Shown piece by piece: positions 31,768 to 44,202 of a DNA stretch of 64,000 nt. A model generated the notes under the pieces. The model did no database searches. It had not been told where the DNA came from and saw only the letters and a list, made by a program, of their open reading frames with translations. Position 1 is the stretch's first letter. Every line of letters begins with the position of its first letter. The stretch is taken from contig CM067592.1 in NCBI GenBank assembly GCA_034336665.1, positions 33,702,717-33,766,716 of the forward strand, given 5' to 3'. Source of the DNA: Luscinia megarhynchos. Lineage: Eukaryota; Chordata; Aves; Passeriformes; Turdidae. A program made the translations under genes and the position numbers.

Positions 31768-31960
31768 GAATCATAGAATAATTTAGGTTAGAAAAGACCT
31801 CCAAGATCATCAAATCCAACCTTTGATTGATTATTGCCTTGTCAACTAGAGCATGCCACATTCAGTTGTTTCTTGGAACACCTCCAGGGATGGTGACTCC
31901 ACATCCCTGGGCACCTGTTCCTGAAGCTCCCCTGGTGTAGGTGAAGCTTCGTACATGTCT
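31768..31960 (-). mobile_element. CR1 LINE fragment (3' end)
   Basis: Begins TAGAATCATAGAATAATTTA, the reverse complement of the CR1 3' terminal octamer repeats, followed by GACCTCCAAGATCATCAAAT and a CTCCAGGGATGGTGACTCC block. About 190 bp, 5'-truncated as usual for CR1. Confidence 0.9.
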
Positions 31961-34319
31961 TGCAGAATATGATCCTGTATTATGTAATAGGATGCTTAAT
32001 CTTTTTGGTGAGGCAAAGCAACAGTAACACCTGTTAAGGAAAATTACTCAGACTGCTTTTATAACTTTGACTTTTTCTCTCGAGTCCACTGAATATAATT
32101 TTAATTATTTAAATTATATGGCAGAAAGAATAGAGGCATCTACTTTTGTGACTCTTTGCTTTTTTTGTTGCCCCTCCTCCTTTTCTCAGTGTCTCCAGCT
32201 TCCATAGCTTTGTCTAACTGGGAGTTGTAAATATACTTCCAGGCTTTAGCATCTCTACTTGGGCCCGCTCTTCCAAACAGCTACAGTCAGGAGACAGAAA
32301 CTGTTAGCTCTAAATGGAATTGAACTACATTCCAATAGGAGCACTCAGGTTACTACAAACACCTTGCCTCTGCACCACCCCTCTCCCCCATCAAAAATTT
32401 AATTAAATACTAGTTCCGCATGCACAATGATTTGGCTTCTTGAATGGGAAAGCTTTTTTTCATGTAATGTAAATCTTCTAAAACAATGTTTTGATACACC
32501 ATTCAAGTGACTGTTAACTTTAGACAGTAAAAGGAACGGAAACTTACCTGCAACACTCATTGAATGTGAAAGCTTAAAGGACCACAGAAGGAAATACTTT
32601 CACAATTATATCATGAATCATTTGGCAGGTCATCTTACCTAAGTAAAGTATTTTCTGAATAAAAAAGACGATTAAAAGTTCCTGTAGTTGGCACTAGTAC
32701 TCCAAGAATACCTTAACAAGTTGGCACAAACGAGGACATAACAATATGACCAAGGTCAGTGAAATAACTGCAAAGGTAATACACCCAACAGAAACAAGAT
32801 GAAGGCATTGTCAAAAATGAATCACACAGACTCAAACACAAAGTGCTAACCAGCAATCACTATAGTGTTCCCACAGAAGAAGCTAAATAGAAATTCCATG
32901 GTGCATGGCCTTATCCCAGTTGTCGCTGACATAAAACAACTGAACCCTTTAACTTTTGTTTGAACAATCTTTGCTATTACCCCAAAATAAACATACGGAT
33001 TAAGGTCTGAAGAAAAATTTAAGTACCAGTCTAGTTATGTTTACCAACAGTACTCTAGCCCAGTCTCTTCATCCGTGCTGTTTATATCACACAGTAAAGC
33101 AAAAGGCTGCAAACAAATGCTTCAGACTTAAATATTTTGTAATATAAAAGATAATGAATTTAGTTTCTCTATGCTGTTATTCTTAATGTTACTCTCCTCA
33201 GCTCAACACGTCTTACGGTTTTAATGTCTGGTTTTAGATCTTAGGATGACATTCCTGTGCCTCCATAAAATGCGTGTGTGTGTGAGCAGGGCAAGATCCT
33301 GCTCTGCAATTTATCTTCCCACCACTAGACGTCAACGTTGGATCACCCAAAACCCTAAAAAGGCTGGAAGGCCTGGGAGGATTAGAACAAGAAACAGAAG
33401 GTTTATTCCAAGTCTTACACCATGGTTGTAGCACAAACCTTCCTTTATTTAAGCACTACTTTCTCTTTTCCTTTTATGGAAAAACAGAGATTTCGATGTA
33501 TTCTTCCCTTGCTTCCCCAGCATACCTCCCCTTTGGGCTTCTGAATAAGAAACAGTGTAACCACTTGCTCAGTAAAGTTTTCTCTTAAGAGTAAGAAAAT
33601 TCCTCCTCTTAGTAATGTAGCAAACTATTGTTGAGATTTCATCTGTAAGTAACAAAAAAAGGAAGGTTTGATAAAATTAAAAAAAACCCTAATTACTTAT
33701 TTTGACTGATTTCTTAGAAAGTGATGCTACAGTAAACCGTTAAATGGCATCCTTCTTCTTCAATATAGGATTATTAGGGAAAATATAGACAAACAAATGA
33801 CAAGAATGATAATGCTTGACACAGAGGAGCAGATTGCCTAAGTGTAACTGTTTTTAGTTAAATTTTACCATAAATGCATATGTAAATATTGTAAATAATG
33901 TAAATATTCCTTGCTGAAATTTAACCCTATTACTTCTTAGCCTTGGCAGAAATAGAAATGTAATTTTTTTGTTATCAAAATAAAGCTCCCCCTGCCTCCT
34001 ACCCCCCCCCACCAATTAAATTATTTGAAAACTGGGGGAGAAACTTATCTGCATTCTTATTTGTATGCAAAACATTTCATATAACTGAAATGTCTGACCT
34101 GCCTGCTTCTTGTCACTATATTTTTACGGCTGTTTTTCATTATTTTCTCCAAAGGAAATTAATTTATGTACAAGCTGTGTTGATCTCAGAATTGGGAGGA
34201 ATGGTTCCAGTATGTTTAGAAAACCTAAAATTAGTTCATTTCATCTCTCCAGCTTAAAATTTGCTGTACACCACTGACAGGTACCTCTGCATAGAAACAG
34301 GTATAACTAATTAAATCAG
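31961..34319. other. Intergenic, no gene recognised
   Basis: AT-rich unique sequence. The moderately GC-richer 33236-33430 segment is open on both strands for about 60 codons but shows no family motif. A C9-10 run near 34003 is low complexity. No exon seen. Confidence 0.6.
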
Positions 34320-34907
34320 AGTGAAGCCATCTCTCCTTTATGAGCCAGCAGGTGGCCAATGACATTCTGGCCTGTATCAAAAATAGTGTGAATGACAGGG
34401 CCAGGAAAGGGATTGTCCCCTCTAGTCAAGCCTGTGGAGGCCACACCTGGAATCCTGTGTTTGGTTTTGGGCTCCGCACTCACTACAGGAAGGGCACTGA
34501 GTGTGTCCAGAGAAGGGGAGCAGAGCAGGTAAAGGCCCTGGAGCACAAAACCTGCCTAGCCTGGAGGAAAGGAGGTTCAGGGGGATATCTTCCTTTTTGC
34601 ACTCTACATCCCTTTGAATGGAGGCTGTGGTGAGGTGGGGTCAGCTTCTTCTTCCAAGCAACAAGTGACAGGATGAGACAAAATTGCCTTGATTTGCACC
34701 AGGGGAGATTAATATTGGATATAAGGAAAAAATTCTGAACTGGAAATGTTTTCAGAGCACAGGCTGCCCAGGGAAGTGGTTGAGTCACGAACCCTGCAGG
34801 TATTTGAATGCTGTGCAGAAGTGGCACCTTGAGACATGGTTTAGTGGTGACTTGGTTGGACATGATGGTCTTAGGAGTTCTTTCAAAATGAAACAATTTT
34901 ATGATTA
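34320..34907 (+). mobile_element. CR1 LINE fragment
   Basis: Sense-orientation CR1: GAGCCAGCAGGTGGCCAA, the TTTGGTTTTGGGCTCC block, AGAAGGGGAGCAGAGCAGG and the 3' end CAATTTTATGATTAAC. Long open frames inside, including one of 153 codons on the opposite strand, are by-products of the element. Confidence 0.88.
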
Positions 34908-35009
34908 ACTTCTTTAAGTCTTGCTTGTTTCTATAATTAGGCATGGTAATTACTGCTTAGAGGAGTCTAAGAGATGCTATTCCCTCTGTCTGTTGTAGAA
35001 TTCTTGAAT

Positions 35010-35245
35010 CCATAGAATCATAAAGCATGTTTGGGATTTTAAAGACATGGTAGTTTCAACACCCCTACCATGGGCAGGGCACCTTCCACTAGACCAGGTT
35101 GCTCAGAATCCTCCAGGCTGGCCTTGAAGACCAGGGATAGGAGTTGTGAAAACTAGTCAGCAACTTCATTCTTATATCTAGTCTAAACCTACTTTCTTTC
35201 AGTTTAAAGCTGTTTCCCCCATCCTAGACTGACTTCCTGAATCTT
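35010..35245 (-). mobile_element. CR1 LINE fragment
   Basis: Begins ATCCATAGAATCATAAAGC and continues ACTAGACCAGGTTGCTCAG and the TCTAGTCTAAACCTACTTTC block. This is antisense CR1 3' sequence lying between two sense copies. Confidence 0.87.
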
Positions 35246-35484
35246 TCCAGCAATGCCACTTTATTCAGTACCAGTTCTTTCATCATCTTATCAATTAAAT
35301 TATTACAGTACTGTAAGAAAGGATTGCTATTGGCACACAATGCAGCATATTTCCCTCTTTTTCTATACTCATCCCATCAATGAGACTTGGCATCACAAAG
35401 GAACCTAGGAGAAATCAAGCAGTTTCAATCTTTGAATGCATTTTATTTTCAAGTAAATTACTCCTATTGAATGTTTGAACCTCT

Positions 35485-36077
35485 TAAATTTCAACAATGC
35501 CAAGTGTGAGATCCTGCACCCGGGTTGGTGCAAACCCCAATATCAGTATAGACTGAATGACAAAATGCAGTGAGAGCAGCCCTGAGGAGAAGACTACTGG
35601 GGATACTGGTGGATAACAAAGTATGAGCCAGGAATCTGTGCTTGCAGCCCAGAAAGCCAGCTACATCCAGCTGATGTAGTTGGCTTCAGTGTGGCCAACA
35701 GGTTGAGACAGATCTCTTGAGATGCACTCCGGTACACTCTGTAATCCCTGGTACAAGAAAGACTGTGGGAGTGAGTTCAGCAAACAGAGACAGACTTTTT
35801 AGTGGGGCCTGTAAAGGAAGGACAAGGGGCAATGGTTTTATACTGAAAGTGGATAGATTTAGTTTGGATATAAGGGAGAAATTTTTTATGTCAAGGATGG
35901 TAAGACACTGGAACAGGTTGCCCAGAGAATCTGTGGATGCCCTATTGCTGGAAGTGTTTAAAGTTATGCTGGATGAGGCTCTGAGTAACCTGGTCCAGTG
36001 GAAAGTGGCCCTATAGTAGGATGTTATACTAGAGGATCTTTAAAGGTCTCTTCCAAACCAAACCGTTCTATGATTGG
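35485..36077 (+). mobile_element. CR1 LINE fragment
   Basis: Sense CR1 with GTGAGATCCTGCACCCGGG, TTTGGATATAAGGGAGAAAT, ACTGGAACAGGTTGCCCAG and the terminus CCAAACCGTTCTATGATTGG. It keeps about 590 bp to the true 3' end. Confidence 0.9.
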
Positions 36078-36649
36078 AAGCATTATTTTCTACAACTGTT
36101 GAACTGGTATATGTTAATGTTTGCCAATACCTTTAGTGGACAGCAAAATAATTGTTCTAGAAGTCATTAATATTGTAATAAATTATTTACTGGATGCCAT
36201 ATCTTCCAGTTGCAGTAGATTCAGTTGGCCTACACTTTTTCCCAATACTGATAGATATCATCAAAACGTTTTACCTTAGATCCAATACAAAAATGAAATA
36301 AGCTTTCTTCTCTACCTCTTATTGAAGACACAAATAGTAGTGGTGCATACAGATCTGGTTTGGATCTGGAGCAGTGAATTCCTGGGTCTGTGGAGGACGA
36401 GGAATAACCACATTTTTTCTCAAACCTTCTGACTGTTGTAACAGGACAGTTGTGATTAGAAGAGAGTGTCCTGCAGAGCTGGGGCAGCACTGTGCTGAGC
36501 CAGCTAATTTTTCTGTCTTGAGACTCCTGCTCAGTCCATCCCCTCTGCCATAACTTACCTCCTAGATGAGTGTCCCAAAGGACTGGCTGTGCATGCCTGA
36601 AAAAAATAGTGTGAAATATCTAATTTACATAAGAGGTGTGCACCACACA

Positions 36650-37070
36650 TTCATCACTCCTCCCCCTGCTCCAGTACAACTGGGGAGAGAATTGGAAAGG
36701 TTAAAGATAGAAAACTCATGGGTTGAGATAAAGACAGTTAAATAAGGAAAGCAAAAGCCATGCACAGAAGCAAAGCAAAACAAGGAATTAATTCTCATCC
36801 CCAGGAGAGCAGGGTGCCACGTTACAGTGATCTGGGAAGATAAATGCCATCACTTCAAACAACTGTGCCTTCCTCCATTCCCCCCAAGTTTACATGCCAA
36901 GCACGATATCGTATGTTTTGGAGCACCCCTTGGTCAGCTGGGGCCACCTGTCCTGGCTGTGTCTCCTCCCAGCCTCCCAGCTGCCTCTCAGAGTGGTGGA
37001 ATAGAAAGCAGAAAAGGCCTGGCTCTGTGTAAAACCTGCTCAGCAATAACACCAATCATGTCTTAGATCA
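36650..37070 (-). mobile_element. Solo LTR of an endogenous retrovirus (passerine ERVL-like), antisense
   Basis: Reverse complement of the family seen at 40620 and 61783. Shared blocks include AGAAAACTCATGGGTTGAG, TTGGTCAGCTGGGGCC, GCTGTGTCTCCTCCCAGC and AAAGCAGAAAAGGCCTGGC. No retroviral genes adjoin it. The family name is from memory of passerine LTRs and is tentative. Confidence 0.75.
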
Positions 37071-37090
37071 GCACTGACTAGAAAGGTTAG

Positions 37091-39540
37091 AGGTCCTGTG
37101 TCCTGACAGTACACTTTGTCCATATTTTCAATCTTACCAGGAGAAAGATGTGAAGAATAATTTTTATCATGAACTACTGTTCCTTCAATTTACTGAAGAC
37201 ACAAAACAGAAACCCTTTTGTAGAGAAACTAAAGGGCACTATCATGAAAGGGCACATTTTGACTGGGGTTGACTGTGACTTCCTTCTATACTAAAACTTG
37301 GCACATCTAAGGAGGTTTCATGTAATTGTAGCTGCAGAACCAGCTTTGTAATCAGAATCTTGTGAAAATAATTATTTCATGAGCATCTACCTCTGCAAAC
37401 CCCAGTCATCTTACATGGCCCAGTGTCACATAACTTCAGGATTAATCATCAGTTTGACAGAAGATAACAAAAGGAATTTGACACAGACAGCTAGTCTCAT
37501 GCTATAAATCAAAGAAAATAAAAATCCTATAATGAAGTGAAAAATTACTCAAAGCACCAAATGATTATAGAATAAAGCTGTGGGCATATCCTCCTCACTC
37601 TCAGTAAACAGGCATGCTATTAATAAAAATGCTTGTGATATGAATTATAGAAAATAATATGATATGAAAGCAAGACATATGAGTTTTCATGCTCCTTAAA
37701 ATGAAGTCCTCAGGATAAATGAGTATGCATAACACTAGGAGAGAGCCTACAATAATACAGCCAGGTTCTGATGGAAGAGGGGATTAATGTCCACCACACT
37801 CTAAAATATCCTTAGAAGCAGCAGGAGAGTCCTGTAGATTTTTATATGGGGGAGTATCTGCGTTTTAACCAAGAGTCAGGTGTCACAGTGGTTTTTTTGA
37901 GTGCTTGTGCTTGTCCTTGTGTTTGTGGGTGTGTGTGACAATTTACTACTGACAGGAAACATTCTTTGTAAGACCAGTGCAATGCCAGCTGTTTCAGCCT
38001 GACTACTGTAATGATTGAAATAAATTCTTTTTCTAGAAAATTGTGTTGTCATGCTAGAAGATACCACATGCTAGTGTGGATTATAATTGGAAATTGATTG
38101 CTTTTAGATCTAGTTTTAAATAAAATAGATTCTCAGGCTTTGATATGAGATACAGCTGTTACAGGTTTTCTGTATTGCATTCATGGTCAAGATAAATAAT
38201 TGCAACTGAACTGAAAAATCTCTAAACCATTGTAAAATTAAGTAAACGCCCAAGCTGTATTCACAGCTCCTCCAGTATATAAGAACCAGTGCTGCTAGCC
38301 TGCCAACTGATTTTTTTTTTACATTGTTGTATCACTTCCACTGCAGAGTTTTTGAGGGTTAATGCAAGTAGGTGGACTTCGAGTCCATAGCTCTAGCTGT
38401 TTCTATAACTATAGCCCTTTAAGTTAGTGTGCTAAAATGCTCAAATGTCCCTTTCCCCCCCTCTTGTTAAATACTCTAAAGGGTAACTGAATAATATGTC
38501 CCACAAGGCTCACAGGATTTTTGCTGTTTTGCTCTGGAATCTCGAAACTAAGAAGTCTAGAAAAGGGTTATTAAATCTTGTCAACGCTTAGTAGTAACAT
38601 AAATTCACATTTTAACAAATATATTTTGGCATTTCCAGCTGTGTATCATGAAAGGAGTTAAAATGTCCTGAAAATTTACATCAAGATTGGAATTTTATAG
38701 AAGTCTCACCACTAAGAAGTTAGCCCAAGAGACCTGGTGGAAAAATGCAACACTGTAAACTCATGAGCAATAGCTGCTCTACAGAAAGAAAAGAAAGGGC
38801 TCAAAGCAAATCTATAATCACTACAGAGCAAACCAAGGAACAAAGAAGGAAAATAAAAAACAGCACATGCTAATGTCACTTCTTGGCAGAAACTTTTGTT
38901 AATGAAATACAAACCACAAATTAATTCCAGAATTCACTCTTAATTGAAATACATATAACATAACATGTTCTCTGTAAACACAGCATAACCAGGAACAGCA
39001 AGAGTCACATTTAACATGCTACAACATTTTTATACTGTAAATACCCATGCCAAAGTTGCCTTACTTCAGGCTATTTTTTGGAGTTTCTTTTTGTAGACCT
39101 CTACTCTTCCATGACTTGGTGCAGGTAGAGGAAAGAATACAGGTGACAAAATAAGGGTAAATAGCTTTGAATACACAGAAGTAGGAAAATATGTTCTTCC
39201 CATTAAAAATTAAAAACACATTCAAAATGAAACCAAATTAAAAACTCCAAAACCTATAGTCCTGGGAAGAAAACTGATCATGTGTAATAAAGACAGTGGC
39301 AAAATCATTTGACAAATAAAACCTCTATCTGATTTAAATTGAATGCTAAAAACCTACTAGTGTCTTTAAAAAGGGCAATTAATGATGAATAAAAAACACC
39401 ACTGCAAGGTCCAGTTGTTCATCTGTTTTCATCAAAAAGTGATATAAAAAAGGAACAAAATAATCAGGACGGGTCTTGATTATTTCTTTTTCACCTCAAT
39501 CAGTAATACTGTTGCGTTTCAGTGATTTGGTTTACATTTT
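37091..39540. other. Intergenic, no gene recognised
   Basis: AT-rich unique sequence with no repeat, exon or RNA gene that I can support. Confidence 0.6.
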
Positions 39541-39569
39541 GCACTGAAATGATTTCTCCTGTGATTCCC

Positions 39570-39850
39570 CCGTGGTCTGTTACGTGGTTTAACCCTTCCC
39601 CTCTCCCCTTTTTTCCCTGTCTGGACCTGATGGGCTGTGATCCAGGGTTCCTCTGCCCCTCACCTTAGGTTTAAAATTCCCTGTGTTCCCCGTGCTTGCT
39701 CTCTTTTTCCCTGGACCCCTTCAGGAAAAAAGCTTGGATCATCTCAAGGAAGAAGAGCCTCTTCTGATGTTTTATCTCGATCCTGCAGGATTCCCAGCCT
39801 TCTCCTGGTACTGACATAAACTAGGAGCCAGAGGGGAGGCTCAGGGAATT
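39570..39850 (+). mobile_element. Probable LTR fragment
   Basis: A C/T-rich segment with the layout of an avian LTR: GTTACGTGGTTTAACCC, GATGGGCTGTGATCC, a TATA-like GGTTTAAAATTCC, a CTCTCTTTTTCCCTGGACC block and a later ACATAAACTAGGAGCC. The ends are not defined and no target duplication is seen. Confidence 0.5.
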
Positions 39851-40169
39851 GGTCCATAATACCACCAGGTAAAAGCAGCTTTCCCCTTCTTTGTGAAAGT
39901 CAAAAGAAAGGCATAAATGCCAGGTGGTAGGTATAGTATGAAATACAACTCCTAGTAAAACCAAATCTTTCTAGGCAACAAATGAATAACACTGAAAGTG
40001 AAAAACAATTTTTTGAAGGTATATGAAGAGATTTTATCTCCAGCTGCTACATGTAATGCTATTATTTCAGTAAAGTTTCATTTTAGGGGGGTTTGAATCT
40101 CCATGCTTGGAAACAAATAGTATCTGCTTTGATACCTTGCACCTCTGTCCTATTTCCTAGGAAACTAGG

Positions 40170-40612
40170 TACTAAATAGAACCCCAAGCAGTGCTAGAGG
40201 CTGGAGGTAAAGTGGCTGGAAAGCTGTCCAGAGGAAAAGTACCTGGAAGTCCTAGCTGACAGTGGCTGAATATGAGCCAGTGAATATGTGTGCCCAGGTG
40301 GCCAAGAAGTCCAGTGGCATCCTGGCCTGTACCAGCAATAGTGTGGCCAGCAGCACCAGATAAATTTATCTTGCCAGTACTCAGCACTGGCAAGGCCAAA
40401 TCCTGTGCTTAGTTTTGGCCCCTCACTGCAGGACAGACATTGAGGGGGAAGACAGTGTCCAGAGAAGGGGAGCAGAGCTGGGCAAGTCTGACACACAAAT
40501 CCTGTGAGGAATGGCCGAAGGAGCTGGGGCTGTTTAGCCTGGAGAGGCTCAGGAGAGATCTTATTACTCTTTACAACTCCTTGCACTGAAGGTGGGAAAA
40601 GGTGGCACAGCA
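40170..40612 (+). mobile_element. CR1 LINE fragment
   Basis: Sense CR1: GAGGAAAAGTACCTGGAAG, GTGCCCAGGTGGCCAAGAAG, GCATCCTGGCCTGTACC, AGAAGGGGAGCAGAGCTGG and GGCTGTTTAGCCTGGAGAG. Its 3' end is missing and the LTR that follows begins at the break. Confidence 0.88.
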
Positions 40613-40619
40613 CCAGCCA

Positions 40620-41052
40620 TGTCTCTCAGCATTTTGCCCCATCAGCAGAGTGGGAATGGGCAAGGTCCTGGGAGGGGACACAGCTGACCCAAATTGACCA
40701 AAGGGCACTCCATACCATGTGATGTCACTCAGATATAAAACTAAGGGAAGGAGGAGGAAGGAGGACACTTGTTATTTACAATGTTTCCCTTCTGGAGAAA
40801 CTTCTAGTCATGGTGGAGCCTTGCTTCCCAGGAAGAAGTTGAACACTGAACATGACTTGCAGATGGCAAATGGAAAATAAGTTTTTTCTTTCAGTTTGCT
40901 TATGTGTACACAAACTTTGCTTTTGCTTTAATAAACTGCCTTATCTCAGTTAACGAGATGTTTTCCATCTGATTTTCCCTCCTCTGTTCAGCTGTGAAAT
41001 GGTAAAGAATCTTGGTGATCACCTGGCATCCAGCCAAGGTCAGCCCACCACA
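40620..41052 (+). mobile_element. Solo LTR (passerine ERVL-like) with intact TATA box and polyA signal
   Basis: Same family as 61783 and the antisense copy at 36650. Contains GGGAGGGGACACAGCTGACC, CAAATTGACCAAAGGGCA, TATAAAA at 40734-40740 and AATAAA at 40930-40935 about 190 bp later, the expected U3-R order. It ends CCACCACA. No internal viral genes are present. Confidence 0.8.
40734..40740 (+). promoter_or_regulatory. LTR TATA box
   Basis: TATAAAA in an LTR, preceded by a GATGTCACTC block. It is positioned about 190 bp before the AATAAA of the same LTR. Activity is unknown. Confidence 0.55.
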
Positions 41053-41359
41053 CTGTTCTAGTCAGCACTGCATGAAATAGTACTGAAAGAGCACAAAAAG
41101 GATGTTTCCTGTCATTGAGCAACGCCAAACACTGACATTCTTACAGGACATTCTGCTTGAATTAGGTTAGCTTTTACTCCACTGCCACTGCGTTTTGCAA
41201 CAGTGGAAATGTGAAGATATCAAGTGTAACTGACTACACATCAGTTAATTCTATTTCAACACTGCCAGATTACTCATATTTTTAAAAAATATTCTTTCTT
41301 TAGTACAGATCTGCTCAGAGGTAAGGAATTTAGCACATTATTAGAGAAGTGGACAACAG

Positions 41360-42095
41360 ATAGAACCACAGAATATCCTGAGTCAGAAGGGACCCACAAG
41401 GATGGTTGAAGTCGAGCTCCTGGTCCTGCAAAGGACAGCCTGAAGAGTCACACACTGAGCCTGACGACATCATCCAAACACTTCCTGACCTGTCTAAAAC
41501 TGGTGCTGTGAACGTTTCACTGGAGATCTGTCCCAGTGCCCAACCACGCTCTGGGGGAATTCCTAATAGCCAACTTAAACCTGTCCTGTCCCAACTTCGT
41601 GCCATTCACTGGTCAGCACAGAGCAGAAATCAGAGCCTGGCCCTGCTCTTCCCCTCACGAGGCAGTGAGGTCCTGCAGTGGATCTGTCCCCAGTCTCCTC
41701 CAGGCTGAACAGACCAAGAGACCTCAGCCACTCCTCACAGAGCTTCTCCTCAAGGCCCTTCACCACTTTGTACCCTCCTTTGTACCCTCTCTGGTAGTTT
41801 AATGCCTCTCTCCTATTGCAGTGCCCACACCAGCCCCCAGCACTGGAGGTGAGGCTGCCCCAGCTCAGAGCAGAGCAGGACAATCCCCTCCCTTGCCCAG
41901 CTGTGTTGCTGTCCCTGATGCCCCCAGGGCAGGGCTGCCCCTCCTGGCTCCAGGGCACTGCTGGCTCAGGTTCAGCTTGCCACTGACCAGGACCCCCAGG
42001 TGCCTTTCCGTGGCACTGCTCTCCAGCATCCCATTCCCCAGTCTGTCCATCCAGCATTGCTGCATCCCTGGTGCAGAATCTGATAGATGTCATTT
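41360..42095 (-). mobile_element. CR1 LINE fragment (3' ~730 bp)
   Basis: Antisense CR1, starting ACCACAGAATATCCTGAGTC and GAAGGGACCCACAAGGATGG, then GTCGAGCTCCTGGTCCTGC. This 3' end type is common in passerines and is also used as the tail of TguSINE1. A 172-codon minus-strand frame inside is part of the element, not a host gene. Confidence 0.9.
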
Positions 42096-44132
42096 GTCTA
42101 GTAATGTCACACCTTTTTTCAAGAGCATGCAGCTTTCACAAGGAAAGAAAAAGTGTATGTTTTATTGAAAGGTCACAATATATCACTATTTTTCATATTG
42201 TGCATAAATATTTGAGGAATTTCCTCCACAGTCTTTACCCTCACTAACCTTTCTCACATCCCCAGATAGTCTGTTCTTTGGTTCCAATTGAGCCCATTCC
42301 AACAATTTCAAGCAGTGATAAGTCAAGAAAAGGTCAACTGTTTGAGAAGGTTGTATTCAGGGATATTTGTGGCTGTGATGCCAAAATTTATAATTGAATT
42401 TGATCACTTACAACAGACAATAATTAGAAGAATCAATTCCATGCATCTCTATCCTGTTTGTATTAAAACTTTCTAGAGAGAGAACTTAGTCTTGTATTCC
42501 CTTAGGATTTGCTGCTTAAGGATGGCTTCTAGAGAATCAGAAGAAGAAAGACATGTTTAAAAGTGAACACATTCTGATATTCCTTATTCTTACTTTTGTT
42601 CTAATTAGACTGGCCCTAGCAAATTTCAGCAGTAATACAGGTTTCAATCCATGCCATTTCAAAGCCTATCAAAAAATAACAGCATAGGAATAACCATATA
42701 CAGTAAGCAATGCAGTGACATACCATTGTTAAGTCAGCTGACATGAAAAATTAAAGGGATTATTCTTCCATCTTGTTTTCTAGCAGTGCTTAAAAAAATG
42801 AATGAAACTGAATTTTCATCCCCTTAAAACATTGTATATATATGCATACCAGAAATTGTCTCTTTTCTTGAATAAGTTATTCTAATTATCCAAGCCTGGA
42901 ATGTAGACTAACTTTTAGTTACAGAATTTAATCCAGTTAATCTTCTACATAGCTCCTGGTTTTCTTACAATACACTATGAGAAAATGCAACTAAGTTTAG
43001 TGAAGATACAAATTAATGTCTATAATTTTTTCAAAGGTTAAATCAGAGGAATAGGTCTAGACACACAAAAATTAACAAAATATGCCTCTTTTGTTCAATA
43101 TTTTCTTGTCATTTCCTTTTCCTTCACCAATACACTTGGAATAATTTTATCAGTAAATCTGCCAGAATTTAATTACTTTTGACATCTCTCTCCTCTGTAA
43201 CTTTGGCTGACACATGTCAATGGGTTTAAAACCTGCAAGGAGTGAAGAAAGGCAATCATGCCCAGTGTGATCACAGAATATTTCTTGCTTAAGAAACCAG
43301 ACTTAATACCTATTAAATTTATTCCAGCCTTATATAACAATGGAAAAGCCTTATTTTAATTAGTCACAGTAAATTAAAGAAAAATTCTACTAAGAAAAAG
43401 AAACATGTTTCCAAGTAACAACATTCACTAAATATGTGCTCAAATCCAGAAGAAATTTGCTAATGTTTTCTGACTCAGTTGGTTTGCACATGTATCCCAC
43501 CACTGACTATAACAGAATTCTTTCAGATTCATAGTGAATCAGGAAAACATGAATAGGCCTCTGAAGGTACAATATGTGTAAATTCCTGAAAGGAAGGAAA
43601 CAAATTCAGGGAGATAAAAAAGTTGTGATTAGATAACATTCATATCAAATTGAAACAAAACATAAAAATGCAGCTGGCTAAGAATAGGAAATTCACCCAT
43701 GCCTTGATTTCCTTTCTTGAAAGTAACAAGGTTCACAGATCCAAAAGCCTGCGTGTACAGCCCTGCATGTGGAGCAAACTTTTCCAGTGGGAGAACAGGG
43801 GGACTCCAGGTGATACACACTACTTGGAAATTTCCTAGGCTGAGGAAGAGATACAGTTAGTGAATTCAGAGTCAAGAAAGGAAAATAAACCAAAATGCAA
43901 GCACTAAGATGAAAAAGAGTGATCTTCTGGCAAGGCAACAAACTCAAGTATTGGTCAGAGAAAGCAAGTTTGTGGACAAAACTTGCATAAAGTTTCTTAC
44001 TTCTGGGTGTAATTTTCACAGTGGAAACTAGCTGGTGTAGGACAAAAGTGACATAAAAAGACTTTTAAATATGTGATTATTATATAAGTAAGAGCTACTG
44101 AAGTCACAAAGGGTTCTCTACCCAGCTGAAGC

Positions 44133-44134
<2 letters not shown>
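42096..44134. other. Intergenic, no gene recognised
   Basis: AT-rich sequence; open frames at 42288-42476 and 43629-44019 have no recognisable motif. Nothing else seen. Confidence 0.6.

Positions 44135-44135
<1 letters not shown>

Positions 44136-44202
<67 letters not shown>
44136..44202. repeat. (CA)n microsatellite
   Basis: About 33 CA units with one AAACA interruption near 44187, followed by a CAAAACCACACAAAAC tail. Probably length-variable. Confidence 0.97.

Noticed and set aside
34483..34944. 153-codon minus-strand open frame
   Set aside because: Antisense to a CR1 fragment and without recognisable protein motifs.
41575..42093. 172-codon minus-strand open frame
   Set aside because: Lies wholly inside a CR1 3' fragment; GC-rich repeat sequence gives long chance frames and no reverse transcriptase or endonuclease motif is present.
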